Source of the DNA: Planctomycetaceae bacterium
Lineage (GTDB): Bacteria; Planctomycetota; Planctomycetia; Planctomycetales; Planctomycetaceae
Direction: 5' to 3'
Length of the DNA: 64,000 nt
Assembly: GCA_029243145.1 (NCBI GenBank)
Contig: JAQWSQ010000004.1
Location: 1-64,000 of the forward strand
Part shown: positions 51,642-60,720 of the stretch, piece by piece
Layout of the letters: every line of letters begins with the position of its first letter
Position numbering within the stretch: the first letter of the stretch is position 1
Made by a program: the position numbers and the translations under genes
The notes under the pieces: generated by a model
What the model saw: only the letters and a program-made list of their open reading frames with translations
What the model was told of the DNA's origin: nothing
The model's database searches: none

Positions 51642-53072
51642 ATGAATATCCACGACATGACCCGACGCGGGTTCCTCAACAATATCACTACCGGCTTGGC
51701 CGGAGTGGGGTTGGTTGATTTGATCTCCCGAGGGCTCCTCGCGGAGCAATCAAAGTGGCAGTCGGGACGCGGAATGACGCATCACGCTCCCAAAGCGAAA
51801 CGAGTGTTACAGATCTTCTGCCCTGGGGCGGCCTCGCATATTGATTTATGGGAGCACAAGCCGTCACTCGAAAAGTACCACGGCAAGCCATTACCGGGTG
51901 AGGAGAACTTTGTTTCGTTTCAGGGCAAGAACGGCAACCTGATGCAAAGTCCGTGGAAGTTCTCTCCCGCAGGCGAGAGCGGCAAGATGTTTTCCAGCAT
52001 GCTGCCTCATATGTCGAAGCATGCTGACGACATCGCGTTCATTCATTCGATGCACAGTGAATCGAACACGCACGGGCCGGGCTGTGTGTTCATGAATACC
52101 GGTCATCCAACCGAAGGCTTCCCGGCTGCCGGTGCGTGGGCCAGCTATGCGTTAGGTACAGCCAATGAAAATTTGCCGACTTATGTCGCTATTTCAGATA
52201 TTCGTGGCGAGCCACCCAATGGGAAAGCGAACTGGACGAACGGCTTTCTCCCGGCCCGGCATCAAGCCATCATGATGAGCGATCACCGACCCATCCGAAA
52301 CATCTCGCCTCCTCCATCGATCAAGCCCGACGAAGAAGCCGCCACACGAGAGTTGCTACGAAAACTGAATCAACAATTTGCCACTGCCAATGCCAAGGAG
52401 TCCGACTTGCAAGCGCGCATTGCCGCGTACGAACTCTCGGGGCGTATGCAGGTATCGGCCCCTCAAGTTTCTGATCTCTCGCAGGAATCGGAACAGGCTC
52501 ACCAAGCCTATGGGACGAATGATGAAAATAAACTGAAGGCGGCTTACGCCAAAAACTGTTTGTTGACGCGACGGCTACTCGAACGGGATGTCCGCTATGT
52601 GAATTTGTATTGTGCGTCGCGCGCTTCGGGAGTCGACGGGCTGCTCAATTGGGATGCTCATAAAACATTGAAATCCGACTACGAACGTCATTGCCCGATC
52701 TTCGATCAACCGACTGCCGCGTTGCTGACAGACCTGAAGCAATCGGGGCTTCTCGAAGATACGTTGGTTTTATGGACAACCGAATTCGGACGGATGCCCA
52801 CGCATCAGGCGGGGACGGCTGGACGTGACCATAACCCGGATGGCTTCACTTGCTGGATGATGGGAGCCGGCGTCAAAGGGGGAGTCAGTTACGGTGCGAC
52901 GGATGAATTCGGGCGACGTGCAGAAGTGAACCCGACCACCGTTTGGGACTTCTATGCCACGGTTATGCATCTTTTAGGATTCGATCACGAGCGACTGACA
53001 TGGTACCATAATGGTCTCGACCGCCGTTTGACCGATGTCCACGGCTCCATGATCAAAGACATTCTCTCTTGA
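51642..53072 (+). CDS. DUF1501 protein, Tat-exported, alkaline-phosphatase superfamily
   Basis: 476 residues with the twin-arginine start MTRRGFLNNITTGLAGVGLV. DUF1501 motifs: LQIFCPGAASHIDLWEHKP, SMHSESNTHGPGCVFMNTGH, and the metal-type region TTEFGRMPTHQAGTAGRDHN with C-terminal VWDFYATVMHLLGFDH. There is no CxPxR motif. It lies 36 bp after the sulfatase gene, and its stop overlaps the TTG of the next gene by four bases. It is the partner of the DUF1549 gene at 45524 in this locus, with a sulfatase gene placed between them. Confidence 0.92.
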   Translation: MNIHDMTRRGFLNNITTGLAGVGLVDLISRGLLAEQSKWQSGRGMTHHAPKAKRVLQIFCPGAASHIDLWEHKPSLEKYHGKPLPGEENFVSFQGKNGNLMQSPWKFSPAGESGKMFSSMLPHMSKHADDIAFIHSMHSESNTHGPGCVFMNTGHPTEGFPAAGAWASYALGTANENLPTYVAISDIRGEPPNGKANWTNGFLPARHQAIMMSDHRPIRNISPPPSIKPDEEAATRELLRKLNQQFATANAKESDLQARIAAYELSGRMQVSAPQVSDLSQESEQAHQAYGTNDENKLKAAYAKNCLLTRRLLERDVRYVNLYCASRASGVDGLLNWDAHKTLKSDYERHCPIFDQPTAALLTDLKQSGLLEDTLVLWTTEFGRMPTHQAGTAGRDHNPDGFTCWMMGAGVKGGVSYGATDEFGRRAEVNPTTVWDFYATVMHLLGFDHERLTWYHNGLDRRLTDVHGSMIKDILS

Positions 53073-55651
53073 ACGTCTACCGTACTATTCTGAAGACCAT
53101 AATTGGATGCAGCGTGTTAAGCTGTTTCCAACAGAGAGATGTCATAGCTTCGGACTTGTTACCGGGGGCTGTCAACTCGGTCATCAAATCTCATTGCCGT
53201 GATTGTCATGAGGGCGCACTGACCGAGGGCGGTTTAAACCTGACGACACTTGAGTTTGATTTGGACTCTCCGTTTACTCGAGATCGCTGGATACGAGTTT
53301 ACGATCGGGTCCAAAAGGGAGAGATGCCGCCCAAAGAGACTCCCCTTTCCGCAGAACTTCGTGCTCAATTTGTTCAAGAACTCAAAGATGTCCTTCACAA
53401 AGTCGATTTGGCAGAGATTGTTGTCAACGGTCGAGGTCCTGTGCGAAGGCTCAATCGGGATGAATACCAACAGAACCTTCGCGATATTCTGAGGCTTCCT
53501 TCGCTCGATATCCGCGATATGCTGCCCGCTGATCGTGAAGGTCACCACTTCAACAAAACAACCGAAACTCTCGACATTTCACACGTGCAATTGATCGCTT
53601 ATCTGGAGGCTTCGGAAGTCGCATTACGACAAGCGATTGCCAGTGAAATTCAACCGCCGCCTCTTACCGAATATCGAGCAATCGGACGGAAGTTATTCAG
53701 CACAACTTCAACATTTGGAGAACGTCAAGCGATGTTCTTCGCTCGCAATTCACGAGCAATCGGTAAAGACGATCTAGCCGCAACTCCCGACGATCCTGAA
53801 ATTGAACTGGCACTGTTCCGTTCAGCACATTGGCCTTATTACGGTTATCCGCAAGGTTTTGTGGCTCGGTTAACTGGTGATTATCGTGTTCGGTTTTCGG
53901 CGCGCGCCGTGTTGCAGTTGCCCGGGTTTGAAATCAAACCGGCTGTCAAACCGGTTCCTATGACATTCCGTGCAAGAAAGCCATCTGGTGCCGATGTGTC
54001 GGGTGACGTGCGCGCAACCGGTGGTCTGATCGATGTGCAGCCGAAACAAAAGGAATACGAAACAACCATCTTTCTACGGGCCGGCGAGACCTTCGAATAC
54101 AGCCTTCTCGGCTTGCCTGTTCCGCTCGCACGTAACGTTAATGGTGGGCCGCCCACTTATCGTTATCCTCCCTTCCCCAAAAGTGGTCAGCCGGGAGTTG
54201 CCTTCCAATGGTTAGAACTGAAAGGCCCTCTCTCCCCAGAGCAATGGCCTCCTCTCTCCCATCGGGTTTTGTTCGATGAACTCCCCATTCGCTCGAATTC
54301 GTCAGGAAAATTGCATGTGGAGATTGTCTCTGGAAATCCTGCCGTCGATGCCGAGCGACTCTTCCGAAGATTCGTCCAACAAGCGGCACGACAGCCTGTT
54401 CCCGAAGAAGCCATTCAGAAGTATCTGGCATTAATTCAATTGCAGTTGAAGGAGCAAATCCCGTTTGCGGAGGCAATGTTGACCGGCTATCAGGCGTTTC
54501 TTTGTTCTCCGCATCTACTTTATCTCAACGAGCCCCTGGCCGCCGACAATCATTATGCAATCGCGTCGCGCATGTCCTACTTTCTGACGAATACCAAGCC
54601 CGATGCAGAACTTATGCAGCTTGCCAGCGATCACCAATTACGCAACGCAAGAGTCTTGGAACAGCAGACCAATCGCCTCTTGCAAAGCAGTGGTTTTGAT
54701 CAATTCGTCACCAACTTTACCGATTACTGGCTGAACCTGAAGGACCTGTTTCGAGACGAACCCGACATTCGCCTGTATCCAGAATACCGCTTCGATAGCT
54801 ATCTGGTCGAATCGATGGAGCGGGAAACGCGAACGTTTTTTGCAATGATGATTCAGGAGAATCTTCCTGCAAGTGTGCTCGTGAAGGCAGATTTTGTCTT
54901 GGTGAATGATCGCCTGGCCGATCATTATCGACTGCCGCCTCTGTCTGGTTCGGCCATTCGTAAAGTGATGATCCCCGATGAGAGTCCGTATGGAGGCTTG
55001 TTGACACAAGCAGCCATCCTGAAAGTGACAGCCAATGGAACAACCACTTCGCCCGTAGTTCGTGGGGCGTGGATCATGGAGAGATTGTTAGGCGAGCCCC
55101 CACCCCCTCCACCCGCCAGTGTTCCCGCAGTCGAACCCGATATTCGAGGCGCCAAAACAATCCGGCAGTTATTAGCGGCTCATACCAAACAGGAATCGTG
55201 TGCCGGTTGTCATGCACGTTTTGATCCTGTCGGTATGGCGCTCGAAAACTTTGACATACTTGGAGGCTGGAGAGTTCGCTATCGAGGGTTGGAAGAAGGA
55301 GAATTGGTGACCGGGATTGACCGTGCCGGCCACGACTTCGCCTACAATAAGGCGTCTGCGGTCGAATCTGATGGTAAGCTTCTCGATGGACGTCAGTTCG
55401 CCGATATCCACGACTTGAAAAAGATACTGGCGGGTCAGCCGCGACAACTCGGTCGAAACTTGTTGTCGCAATTTACGATTTATGCGACCGGGACGCCGGT
55501 TCGATTTTCTGACCGCAGCGAGATTGAAAACATTCTCGACGCCTGTGAAAGCGACGGGTATCGCGTGGGAGACTTATTGCGCAAGTTTGTCCAGAGCCAC
55601 ATTTTCCTGGGGCCAGCGGGTTGCGATGCAAATCAACGAGGTGAAAAATGA
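53069..55651 (+). CDS. DUF1587-1595-1592-1588-1585 exported cytochrome-type protein
   Basis: 860 residues of the PSD3/PSD5/PSD4/PSCyt3/PSD2 type. An N-terminal signal is followed by a haem motif SHCRDCHEG (43-47). DUF1587 opens VRRLNRDEYQQNLRDIL, DUF1595 reads RLFRRFVQQAARQPV, and DUF1592 covers roughly 480-620 (SRMSYFLTNTKPDAEL, GGLLTQAAILKVTANGTTTS). DUF1588 holds a second haem motif CAGCHARFDPVGMALENFD, and DUF1585 ends the protein (RSEIENILDACESDGYRVGD). The only in-frame start before the signal is TTG 53069, overlapping the DUF1501 stop, so translation is probably coupled. The stop overlaps the DUF1552 ATG. The reaction is unknown. Confidence 0.9.
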   Translation: MNVYRTILKTIIGCSVLSCFQQRDVIASDLLPGAVNSVIKSHCRDCHEGALTEGGLNLTTLEFDLDSPFTRDRWIRVYDRVQKGEMPPKETPLSAELRAQFVQELKDVLHKVDLAEIVVNGRGPVRRLNRDEYQQNLRDILRLPSLDIRDMLPADREGHHFNKTTETLDISHVQLIAYLEASEVALRQAIASEIQPPPLTEYRAIGRKLFSTTSTFGERQAMFFARNSRAIGKDDLAATPDDPEIELALFRSAHWPYYGYPQGFVARLTGDYRVRFSARAVLQLPGFEIKPAVKPVPMTFRARKPSGADVSGDVRATGGLIDVQPKQKEYETTIFLRAGETFEYSLLGLPVPLARNVNGGPPTYRYPPFPKSGQPGVAFQWLELKGPLSPEQWPPLSHRVLFDELPIRSNSSGKLHVEIVSGNPAVDAERLFRRFVQQAARQPVPEEAIQKYLALIQLQLKEQIPFAEAMLTGYQAFLCSPHLLYLNEPLAADNHYAIASRMSYFLTNTKPDAELMQLASDHQLRNARVLEQQTNRLLQSSGFDQFVTNFTDYWLNLKDLFRDEPDIRLYPEYRFDSYLVESMERETRTFFAMMIQENLPASVLVKADFVLVNDRLADHYRLPPLSGSAIRKVMIPDESPYGGLLTQAAILKVTANGTTTSPVVRGAWIMERLLGEPPPPPPASVPAVEPDIRGAKTIRQLLAAHTKQESCAGCHARFDPVGMALENFDILGGWRVRYRGLEEGELVTGIDRAGHDFAYNKASAVESDGKLLDGRQFADIHDLKKILAGQPRQLGRNLLSQFTIYATGTPVRFSDRSEIENILDACESDGYRVGDLLRKFVQSHIFLGPAGCDANQRGEK

Positions 55652-56964
55652 GTTCGTCCAGTCTGAAGCACTTTCGCGGGCAGGTTACCAGACGCGACAT
55701 TCTCCGTGGCTTGGGAGTGTCTCTGGCGTTGCCTTGGCTGGAAAGTCGAGCGCGTGCCGTGGATGCATCGTCGGCCTATGCGGCTCCGCAACGCATGCTG
55801 CTGATCTCGAACAATTTGGGGGTGTTGCCCAAGCCGTTCTTTCCCACAATGTCCGGCACCCATTACGAGCTTTCCCCTTATCTGACCCGACTTGCCAAAT
55901 TCCAGCCAGACTTCACCGTCCTCAGCGGACTTTCTCATCCCGATGTGACGGGCGGGCATAGTACCGAGAACTGTTTTTTGACCGGCGCGCGGGGACCAAC
56001 ACGTTCTGGCTTTCGCAATACAATATCGCTCGATCAATACGCCTCCGAAGCGATGGGACCAGTCACACGATTTGGGACACTCAACCTTGGCGTGAATATC
56101 GACAAGGCCAATCGCAGCCTTTCGTGGACACGCGATGGCGCCCTGTTACCTGCGGTCGACAATGCCCCCGCGCTGTTCCAGAAAATGTTCGTACAGGGCA
56201 ACCCCAACGACGTTGCACGTCAATTGCACAAACTCGAGCGACGCGGCAGCGTTCTCGACACCTTGATGGAGGATGCCGAAACGTTCAATCGTCAACTTTC
56301 GCAAAGCGATCGAGACCGAATGGATCAGTATTTAACATCGATTCGTGAAGTCGAACAACGTTTACAATCCGCACGCAAATGGGAACTCCGCACCAAGCCT
56401 GAAACATCGCAGCAGCCACCAGACGATATTCGTGATCAGAAACTGTTTTTCGAAAAATTCGAGCTGATGCTGAAGATGGCTCGCTTGGCGCTAGAGTCCG
56501 ATTCCACACGTATCGTGACGTTGATGGTCGATGCGTTTGCGACTCCCGTGTTTCAGTTACATGAGAACCAGAACACGACTGACGGCTACCATAATCTCTC
56601 TCATCACGGCCAAGCCACTGAAAAAGTTCAGCAACTGGAAGATGTGGATCGACAACAAATGGATTTGCTAGCGAAAATCTTCGGCGAGTTCGCCGAGCGA
56701 CAAGAAGGCGAGAGACGATTGCTGGACAACACCATGATCCTGTACGGCAGCAACATGGGAGACGCGAACACCCACGATAATCGAAACTTGCCGATCCTGC
56801 TGGCGGGTGGTCAGTTCCAACATGGACAGCACTTGGCCTTCAGCCAGGAGAAAAACACGCCACTTTGCAATCTCTATCTTACCATGCTCCAAAGACTCGG
56901 CATCGAGACAGATCAATTCTCCAGCAGCACAGGATTATTGACGGGGCTATCATTCATGTCTTGA
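55648..56964 (+). CDS. DUF1552 protein, Tat-exported (HXXSHH motif present)
   Basis: 438 residues with a twin-arginine signal VTRRDILRGLGVSLALPWLES. The family motif HXXSHH is present as YHNLSHHG, preceded by TRIVTLMVDAFATPVFQLHE. The C-terminal part reads LDNTMILYGSNMGDANTHD, which resembles the DUF1501 metal region in layout. Translation is coupled to the DUF1592-type gene (ATGA overlap), the standard pairing. Function unknown; the paired Tat and Sec export is consistent with a cofactor-containing exported partner. Confidence 0.9.
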   Translation: MSSSSLKHFRGQVTRRDILRGLGVSLALPWLESRARAVDASSAYAAPQRMLLISNNLGVLPKPFFPTMSGTHYELSPYLTRLAKFQPDFTVLSGLSHPDVTGGHSTENCFLTGARGPTRSGFRNTISLDQYASEAMGPVTRFGTLNLGVNIDKANRSLSWTRDGALLPAVDNAPALFQKMFVQGNPNDVARQLHKLERRGSVLDTLMEDAETFNRQLSQSDRDRMDQYLTSIREVEQRLQSARKWELRTKPETSQQPPDDIRDQKLFFEKFELMLKMARLALESDSTRIVTLMVDAFATPVFQLHENQNTTDGYHNLSHHGQATEKVQQLEDVDRQQMDLLAKIFGEFAERQEGERRLLDNTMILYGSNMGDANTHDNRNLPILLAGGQFQHGQHLAFSQEKNTPLCNLYLTMLQRLGIETDQFSSSTGLLTGLSFMS

Positions 56965-57225
56965 GCCATTGATCACAGCGCGAAATCTGGTTCGGATGAT
57001 CCGCGCGAAGGGTTGGGTCAGTTCTTTCATGAGGTGTCCGCGCGGCAAGTCGTGGCCGATATAGATCAGCAAAAAGAAGATTATGAACAGATCGGCCATC
57101 TCGCACCTTGCTCCATCGGTTGTCTGCGCGTAACAATAGGAAAACAGCAAGTTTCTGGCAACATGAAGCTACGTTTGTCGATTGCCACTGATACCTCAAG
57201 CACACCTTATTCTGAGGCCGTTTCC
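56965..57225 (-). pseudogene. Possible remnant of an alpha/beta hydrolase C-terminus
   Basis: The minus-strand frame from about 57099 to 56953 encodes ...LLIYIGHDLPRGHLMKELTQ followed by PFARIIRTRFRAV. The GHDLPRG segment resembles the C-terminal catalytic-His region of alpha/beta hydrolases (GHDLPR). No N-terminal part exists, and the region lies between two plus-strand genes. This is a tentative relic call. The same interval also serves as the 5' leader of the sulfatase gene at 57226. Confidence 0.3.
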
Positions 57226-58758
57226 ATGCGTTTACTGATTGCCGCTCTCGCCGTGCTGACTCTTTCGTCAAATACACTCTCCAGCCTCTCTCTCTCAGCG
57301 GCAGATAAACCGAACATCGTCGTCTTTCTGGTCGACGATATGGGCGTCATGGATACTTCGGTGGCGTTCCTCACCGATAAAAATGGCACTCCCAAGCGTT
57401 ACCCGCTCAACGATTATTATAGAACCCCCAGTATGGAACGTCTCGCCAAGCAAGGCGTCCGCTTCAACAACTTCTACGCGATGTCTGTCTGCTCGCCGAC
57501 ACGCAATTCGATCATGACCGGCCAAAACGCGGCCCGACATCACGCCACCAACTGGATCAATCCGTGGCAGAACAACAAAGGCCCGTACGGCCCACCCAAT
57601 TGGGATTGGGAAGGACTAGATGCAACTGACATCACTCTCCCCGGAACCCTCCGCAAGAATGGTTATAAAACGATTCATGTCGGCAAAGCACACTTCGGGC
57701 CAGAAGAACACGCTGGCTCTGAGCCACTCAATCTAGGGTTTGATGTCAACGTAGCCGGCCGATCGGTCGGTGCACCGGGAAGTTATTATGGCGAGAAAAA
57801 TTACGGCAACCCGAAGAGCAAAAACAAAGTCCCTGGACTCGATAAGTATCACGGCACAGAAACTTTTTTGACCGAGGCGCTCACCATCGAAGCGAAACGA
57901 CATCTCACGGAGACAGTGCGAGCAGACAAACCGTTTTATCTGTATATGTCCCATTACGCCGTGCACGCACCGTTCAATTCTGATCCTCGCTTTGCGAATC
58001 ATTATAAAGATTCCGGGAAGTCGAAAAACGCGCAAGCCTTCGCGACCTTGATTGAAGGGATGGATAAGTCGCTCGGCGACATTCTTGATCATTTGGATGA
58101 ATTGGGCGTCGCGGAAAACACGCTCGTCATTTTTCTGGGAGACAACGGCTCCGATGCCCCACTCGGCCACCAGCATGAAGTCGCCTGTGCGGCTCCGTTG
58201 CGAGGTAAAAAAGGCGCTCATTACGAGGGTGGCATGCGTGTGCCGTTCATTGCCGCCTGGGCGCAACCCAACAGTAAGAACATTCATCAGCAGAAACTCC
58301 CCATCCCGGCCAACGTGATTCAACCGCAACAGGCCGCCGTGATGGATTTGTTCCCGACCATTTTGAATCTGACCGATGTTAAAATCCCCAACGGTCATAA
58401 AGTCGATGGAAGACTGCTCGACACATTATTGACGGGAAAACCGGACTCCTCTCGTTCCGAAGAATTTCTGATGAACTATCCCCACGCGCCGCATCGCAGC
58501 GATTACTTCACCGTTTATCGAAACGGAGACTGGAAGGTGGTCTATCATTTCTATCCCTCGAAGCAATCGGACGGCTCACACTATCAGCTCTACAATTTGA
58601 AGAACGATCCGTTTGAATCGACCAACCTGGCCGAGAAAGAGCCAGCTCAATTACGCACCATGATGAAGAAGTTGGTCGCCTCGATGGAGGCTCACGATGG
58701 GCAATATCCTGTCAGCAAAGAGAATCCGTCACAGCCGCTAAAGCCCATGATTCCGTAG
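57226..58758 (+). CDS. Sulfatase (Cys-type, arylsulfatase family)
   Basis: 510 residues. The signal peptide ends LSLSAADK. Metal Asp residues are in FLVDDMG (37, 38), the formylglycine motif is CSPTR (Cys89) followed by NSIMTGQ, then VGKAHFG (His/Lys of the substrate site), LGDNGSD and GKKGAHYEGGMRVP. The core resembles planctomycete sulfatases that act on sulfated polysaccharides (family S1; subfamily not assigned). The frame opens at 57013, but ATG 57226 has GAGG nine bases upstream and starts the signal. There is no C-terminal extension, unlike the two other sulfatases of the locus. Confidence 0.92.
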   Translation: MRLLIAALAVLTLSSNTLSSLSLSAADKPNIVVFLVDDMGVMDTSVAFLTDKNGTPKRYPLNDYYRTPSMERLAKQGVRFNNFYAMSVCSPTRNSIMTGQNAARHHATNWINPWQNNKGPYGPPNWDWEGLDATDITLPGTLRKNGYKTIHVGKAHFGPEEHAGSEPLNLGFDVNVAGRSVGAPGSYYGEKNYGNPKSKNKVPGLDKYHGTETFLTEALTIEAKRHLTETVRADKPFYLYMSHYAVHAPFNSDPRFANHYKDSGKSKNAQAFATLIEGMDKSLGDILDHLDELGVAENTLVIFLGDNGSDAPLGHQHEVACAAPLRGKKGAHYEGGMRVPFIAAWAQPNSKNIHQQKLPIPANVIQPQQAAVMDLFPTILNLTDVKIPNGHKVDGRLLDTLLTGKPDSSRSEEFLMNYPHAPHRSDYFTVYRNGDWKVVYHFYPSKQSDGSHYQLYNLKNDPFESTNLAEKEPAQLRTMMKKLVASMEAHDGQYPVSKENPSQPLKPMIP

Positions 58759-58830
58759 GTTCATATCGCAAATTTTGTAGGTCAGGCTGTGCCTGTCAAG
58801 CTTTCTCTTGAAATTTTTCACGGTGCATTC

Positions 58831-60549
58831 ATGACTCGCTGGTGCTTTCTGATCTTTCTTTTGTCGATTGATATATCTCCAGTTGCAGCCTCCCTGCAAC
58901 TCTCGCCACCCAATATCCTGTTCATTGCGATGGACGATCTCAATGACTGGATCGGTTGCATGGGGGGGCATCCTCAAGCCATTACGCCAAATTTGGATCG
59001 TCTCGCCAAGTCGAGCATGCTGTTTACGAATGCTCACTGCCCGGCTCCTGCCTGTAATCCCTCTCGCACGGCCATCATGACGGGCATCTCGCCGCATCAA
59101 TCGGGACTCTATGACAATGGTCAGAAAATGCGGGAGATCCTGCCTTCTGCCGAGATCATGCCGAAGACATTCTCGCGGCACGGCTATCACGCGGCGGGTT
59201 CCGGGAAGATGCTGCATTACTTTATCGATGCCGATTCGTGGGATGACTATTATCCCGATGCGAAGAGCGAGAATCCTTTCCCGCGAACTTTGTATCCCGA
59301 AAAACGTCCGCTCTCGTTACCGAGAGGTGGCCCGTGGCAATACGTGGAAACCGATTGGGGTCCGCTTGATGCCACTGATGAAGAATACGGCGGCGATTAT
59401 CTGGTCTCAAAATGGGTCGGTGAACAGTTACAGATCAGCCGAAATACTCCACTTTTTCTCGCCTGTGGAATTTATCGTCCTCACGAACCGTGGTTTGTAC
59501 CGGCGAAGTATTTTGAACCGTTCCCTTTGGAATCAATCCAGTTACCGCCCGGCTACAAGCTGGATGACCTCGATGATCTACCACCAGCCGGAAAGAAACG
59601 CGGACCGAATCGCTACTTCGAACATATCCAAAATGAAGGCCAATGGAAGAAAGGTATTCAGGGCTATTTGGCGTCGATTCATTTTGCCGATGCAATGCTC
59701 GGGCGAGTTCTCGATGCACTCGAACAAAGTCCGTATGCCGACACAACGATTGTTGTTTTGTGGTCCGATCACGGTTGGCATTTGGGTGAGAAACAACATT
59801 GGCAGAAGTTTACCGGTTGGCGACAGGCGACCCGCGTGCCGTTGATGATTCGCGTCCCCAAAAAGACGCCCGCCTTTTCTGAAGGGACGACGCCCGCTGT
59901 TTGTGATCGTCCGGTGAATCTGTTGTCGTTGTTTCCTACTCTGTTGGAGTTATGCGGGCAGAAATCGGAAACGCATCACGACGGACCGAGCCTTGTTCCG
60001 CTTTTGAGAAATCCACAAGCGGAATGGCCACATGCGTCATATACTTATCTGGGAGATCGGGGGAGTGTGGCGATCAGCACGGATCGTTGGAGGTACATCA
60101 AATATTCAGAAGGAGATGAAGAGCTATACGACATTAAAGCTGACTCCTATGAGTGGACCAACCTAGCATCGAAACCAGAACACACCGAGAAACTTCAAAA
60201 GATGCGACAACTCGTCCCCAAAAAGTTCGCTCCCAAACCCGAGCCGAGCGTCAATTCATTGGACGCATTGAAATGGCATCGCCTGAAGGGCAAAGAGGCA
60301 CCCGTCTCCAAACCAGATGGTGCGCCGTTTCAGGTTCATTTTCTGAATCGATCAGGAAATACTGTGAAACTGTTCTGGCGAGATCTTGAAGGTGGGCAGA
60401 AATTCTATGCAGAGATTGCCGCTGGAAAACAAAAATCACAACAGACTCGTCCCGGTGCGGTCTGGATGATTACGAATGAAGATGAGCAACCTCTGGGATA
60501 TTTTCGTGTGGGAGATCGTACAGCAAAAGCCATTGTTCCCAAGCCTTGA
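58831..60549 (+). CDS. Iduronate-2-sulfatase-like sulfatase with a C-terminal VHL-beta-like domain
   Basis: 572 residues. A signal peptide ends PVAAS. The start of the mature part is PNILFIAMDDLNDW, typical of iduronate-2-sulfatase-like enzymes, with the formylglycine motif CNPSR (Cys75) then TAIMTG. Metal or substrate residues follow in GKMLHY, CGIYRPHEPW and WSDHGWHLGEKQHW. The last 75 residues (about 498-572), FQVHFLNRSGNTVKLFWRD and on to GYFRV, match the pattern of the von Hippel-Lindau beta domain (NRS, W, G-Y, P-G-x-x-W). ATG 58831 is chosen; there is no strong ribosome site. It lies 72 bp after the previous sulfatase gene. Confidence 0.9.
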   Translation: MTRWCFLIFLLSIDISPVAASLQLSPPNILFIAMDDLNDWIGCMGGHPQAITPNLDRLAKSSMLFTNAHCPAPACNPSRTAIMTGISPHQSGLYDNGQKMREILPSAEIMPKTFSRHGYHAAGSGKMLHYFIDADSWDDYYPDAKSENPFPRTLYPEKRPLSLPRGGPWQYVETDWGPLDATDEEYGGDYLVSKWVGEQLQISRNTPLFLACGIYRPHEPWFVPAKYFEPFPLESIQLPPGYKLDDLDDLPPAGKKRGPNRYFEHIQNEGQWKKGIQGYLASIHFADAMLGRVLDALEQSPYADTTIVVLWSDHGWHLGEKQHWQKFTGWRQATRVPLMIRVPKKTPAFSEGTTPAVCDRPVNLLSLFPTLLELCGQKSETHHDGPSLVPLLRNPQAEWPHASYTYLGDRGSVAISTDRWRYIKYSEGDEELYDIKADSYEWTNLASKPEHTEKLQKMRQLVPKKFAPKPEPSVNSLDALKWHRLKGKEAPVSKPDGAPFQVHFLNRSGNTVKLFWRDLEGGQKFYAEIAAGKQKSQQTRPGAVWMITNEDEQPLGYFRVGDRTAKAIVPKP

Positions 60550-60720
60550 AACGAGCGTCTTTTGGCAGTTTTAATGGGATGTCGAAAGCCAATACTCTTC
60601 AGCGTTTGCTATGGGGATTTCTCGATAAAGATGACGATCAAGGACTCTCATCGGTTATAGTAATGGGTGTGATTTTCCGTCCTTCCCGTCATACGTCCTG
60701 ATAAAGACAACCAAGATCTC

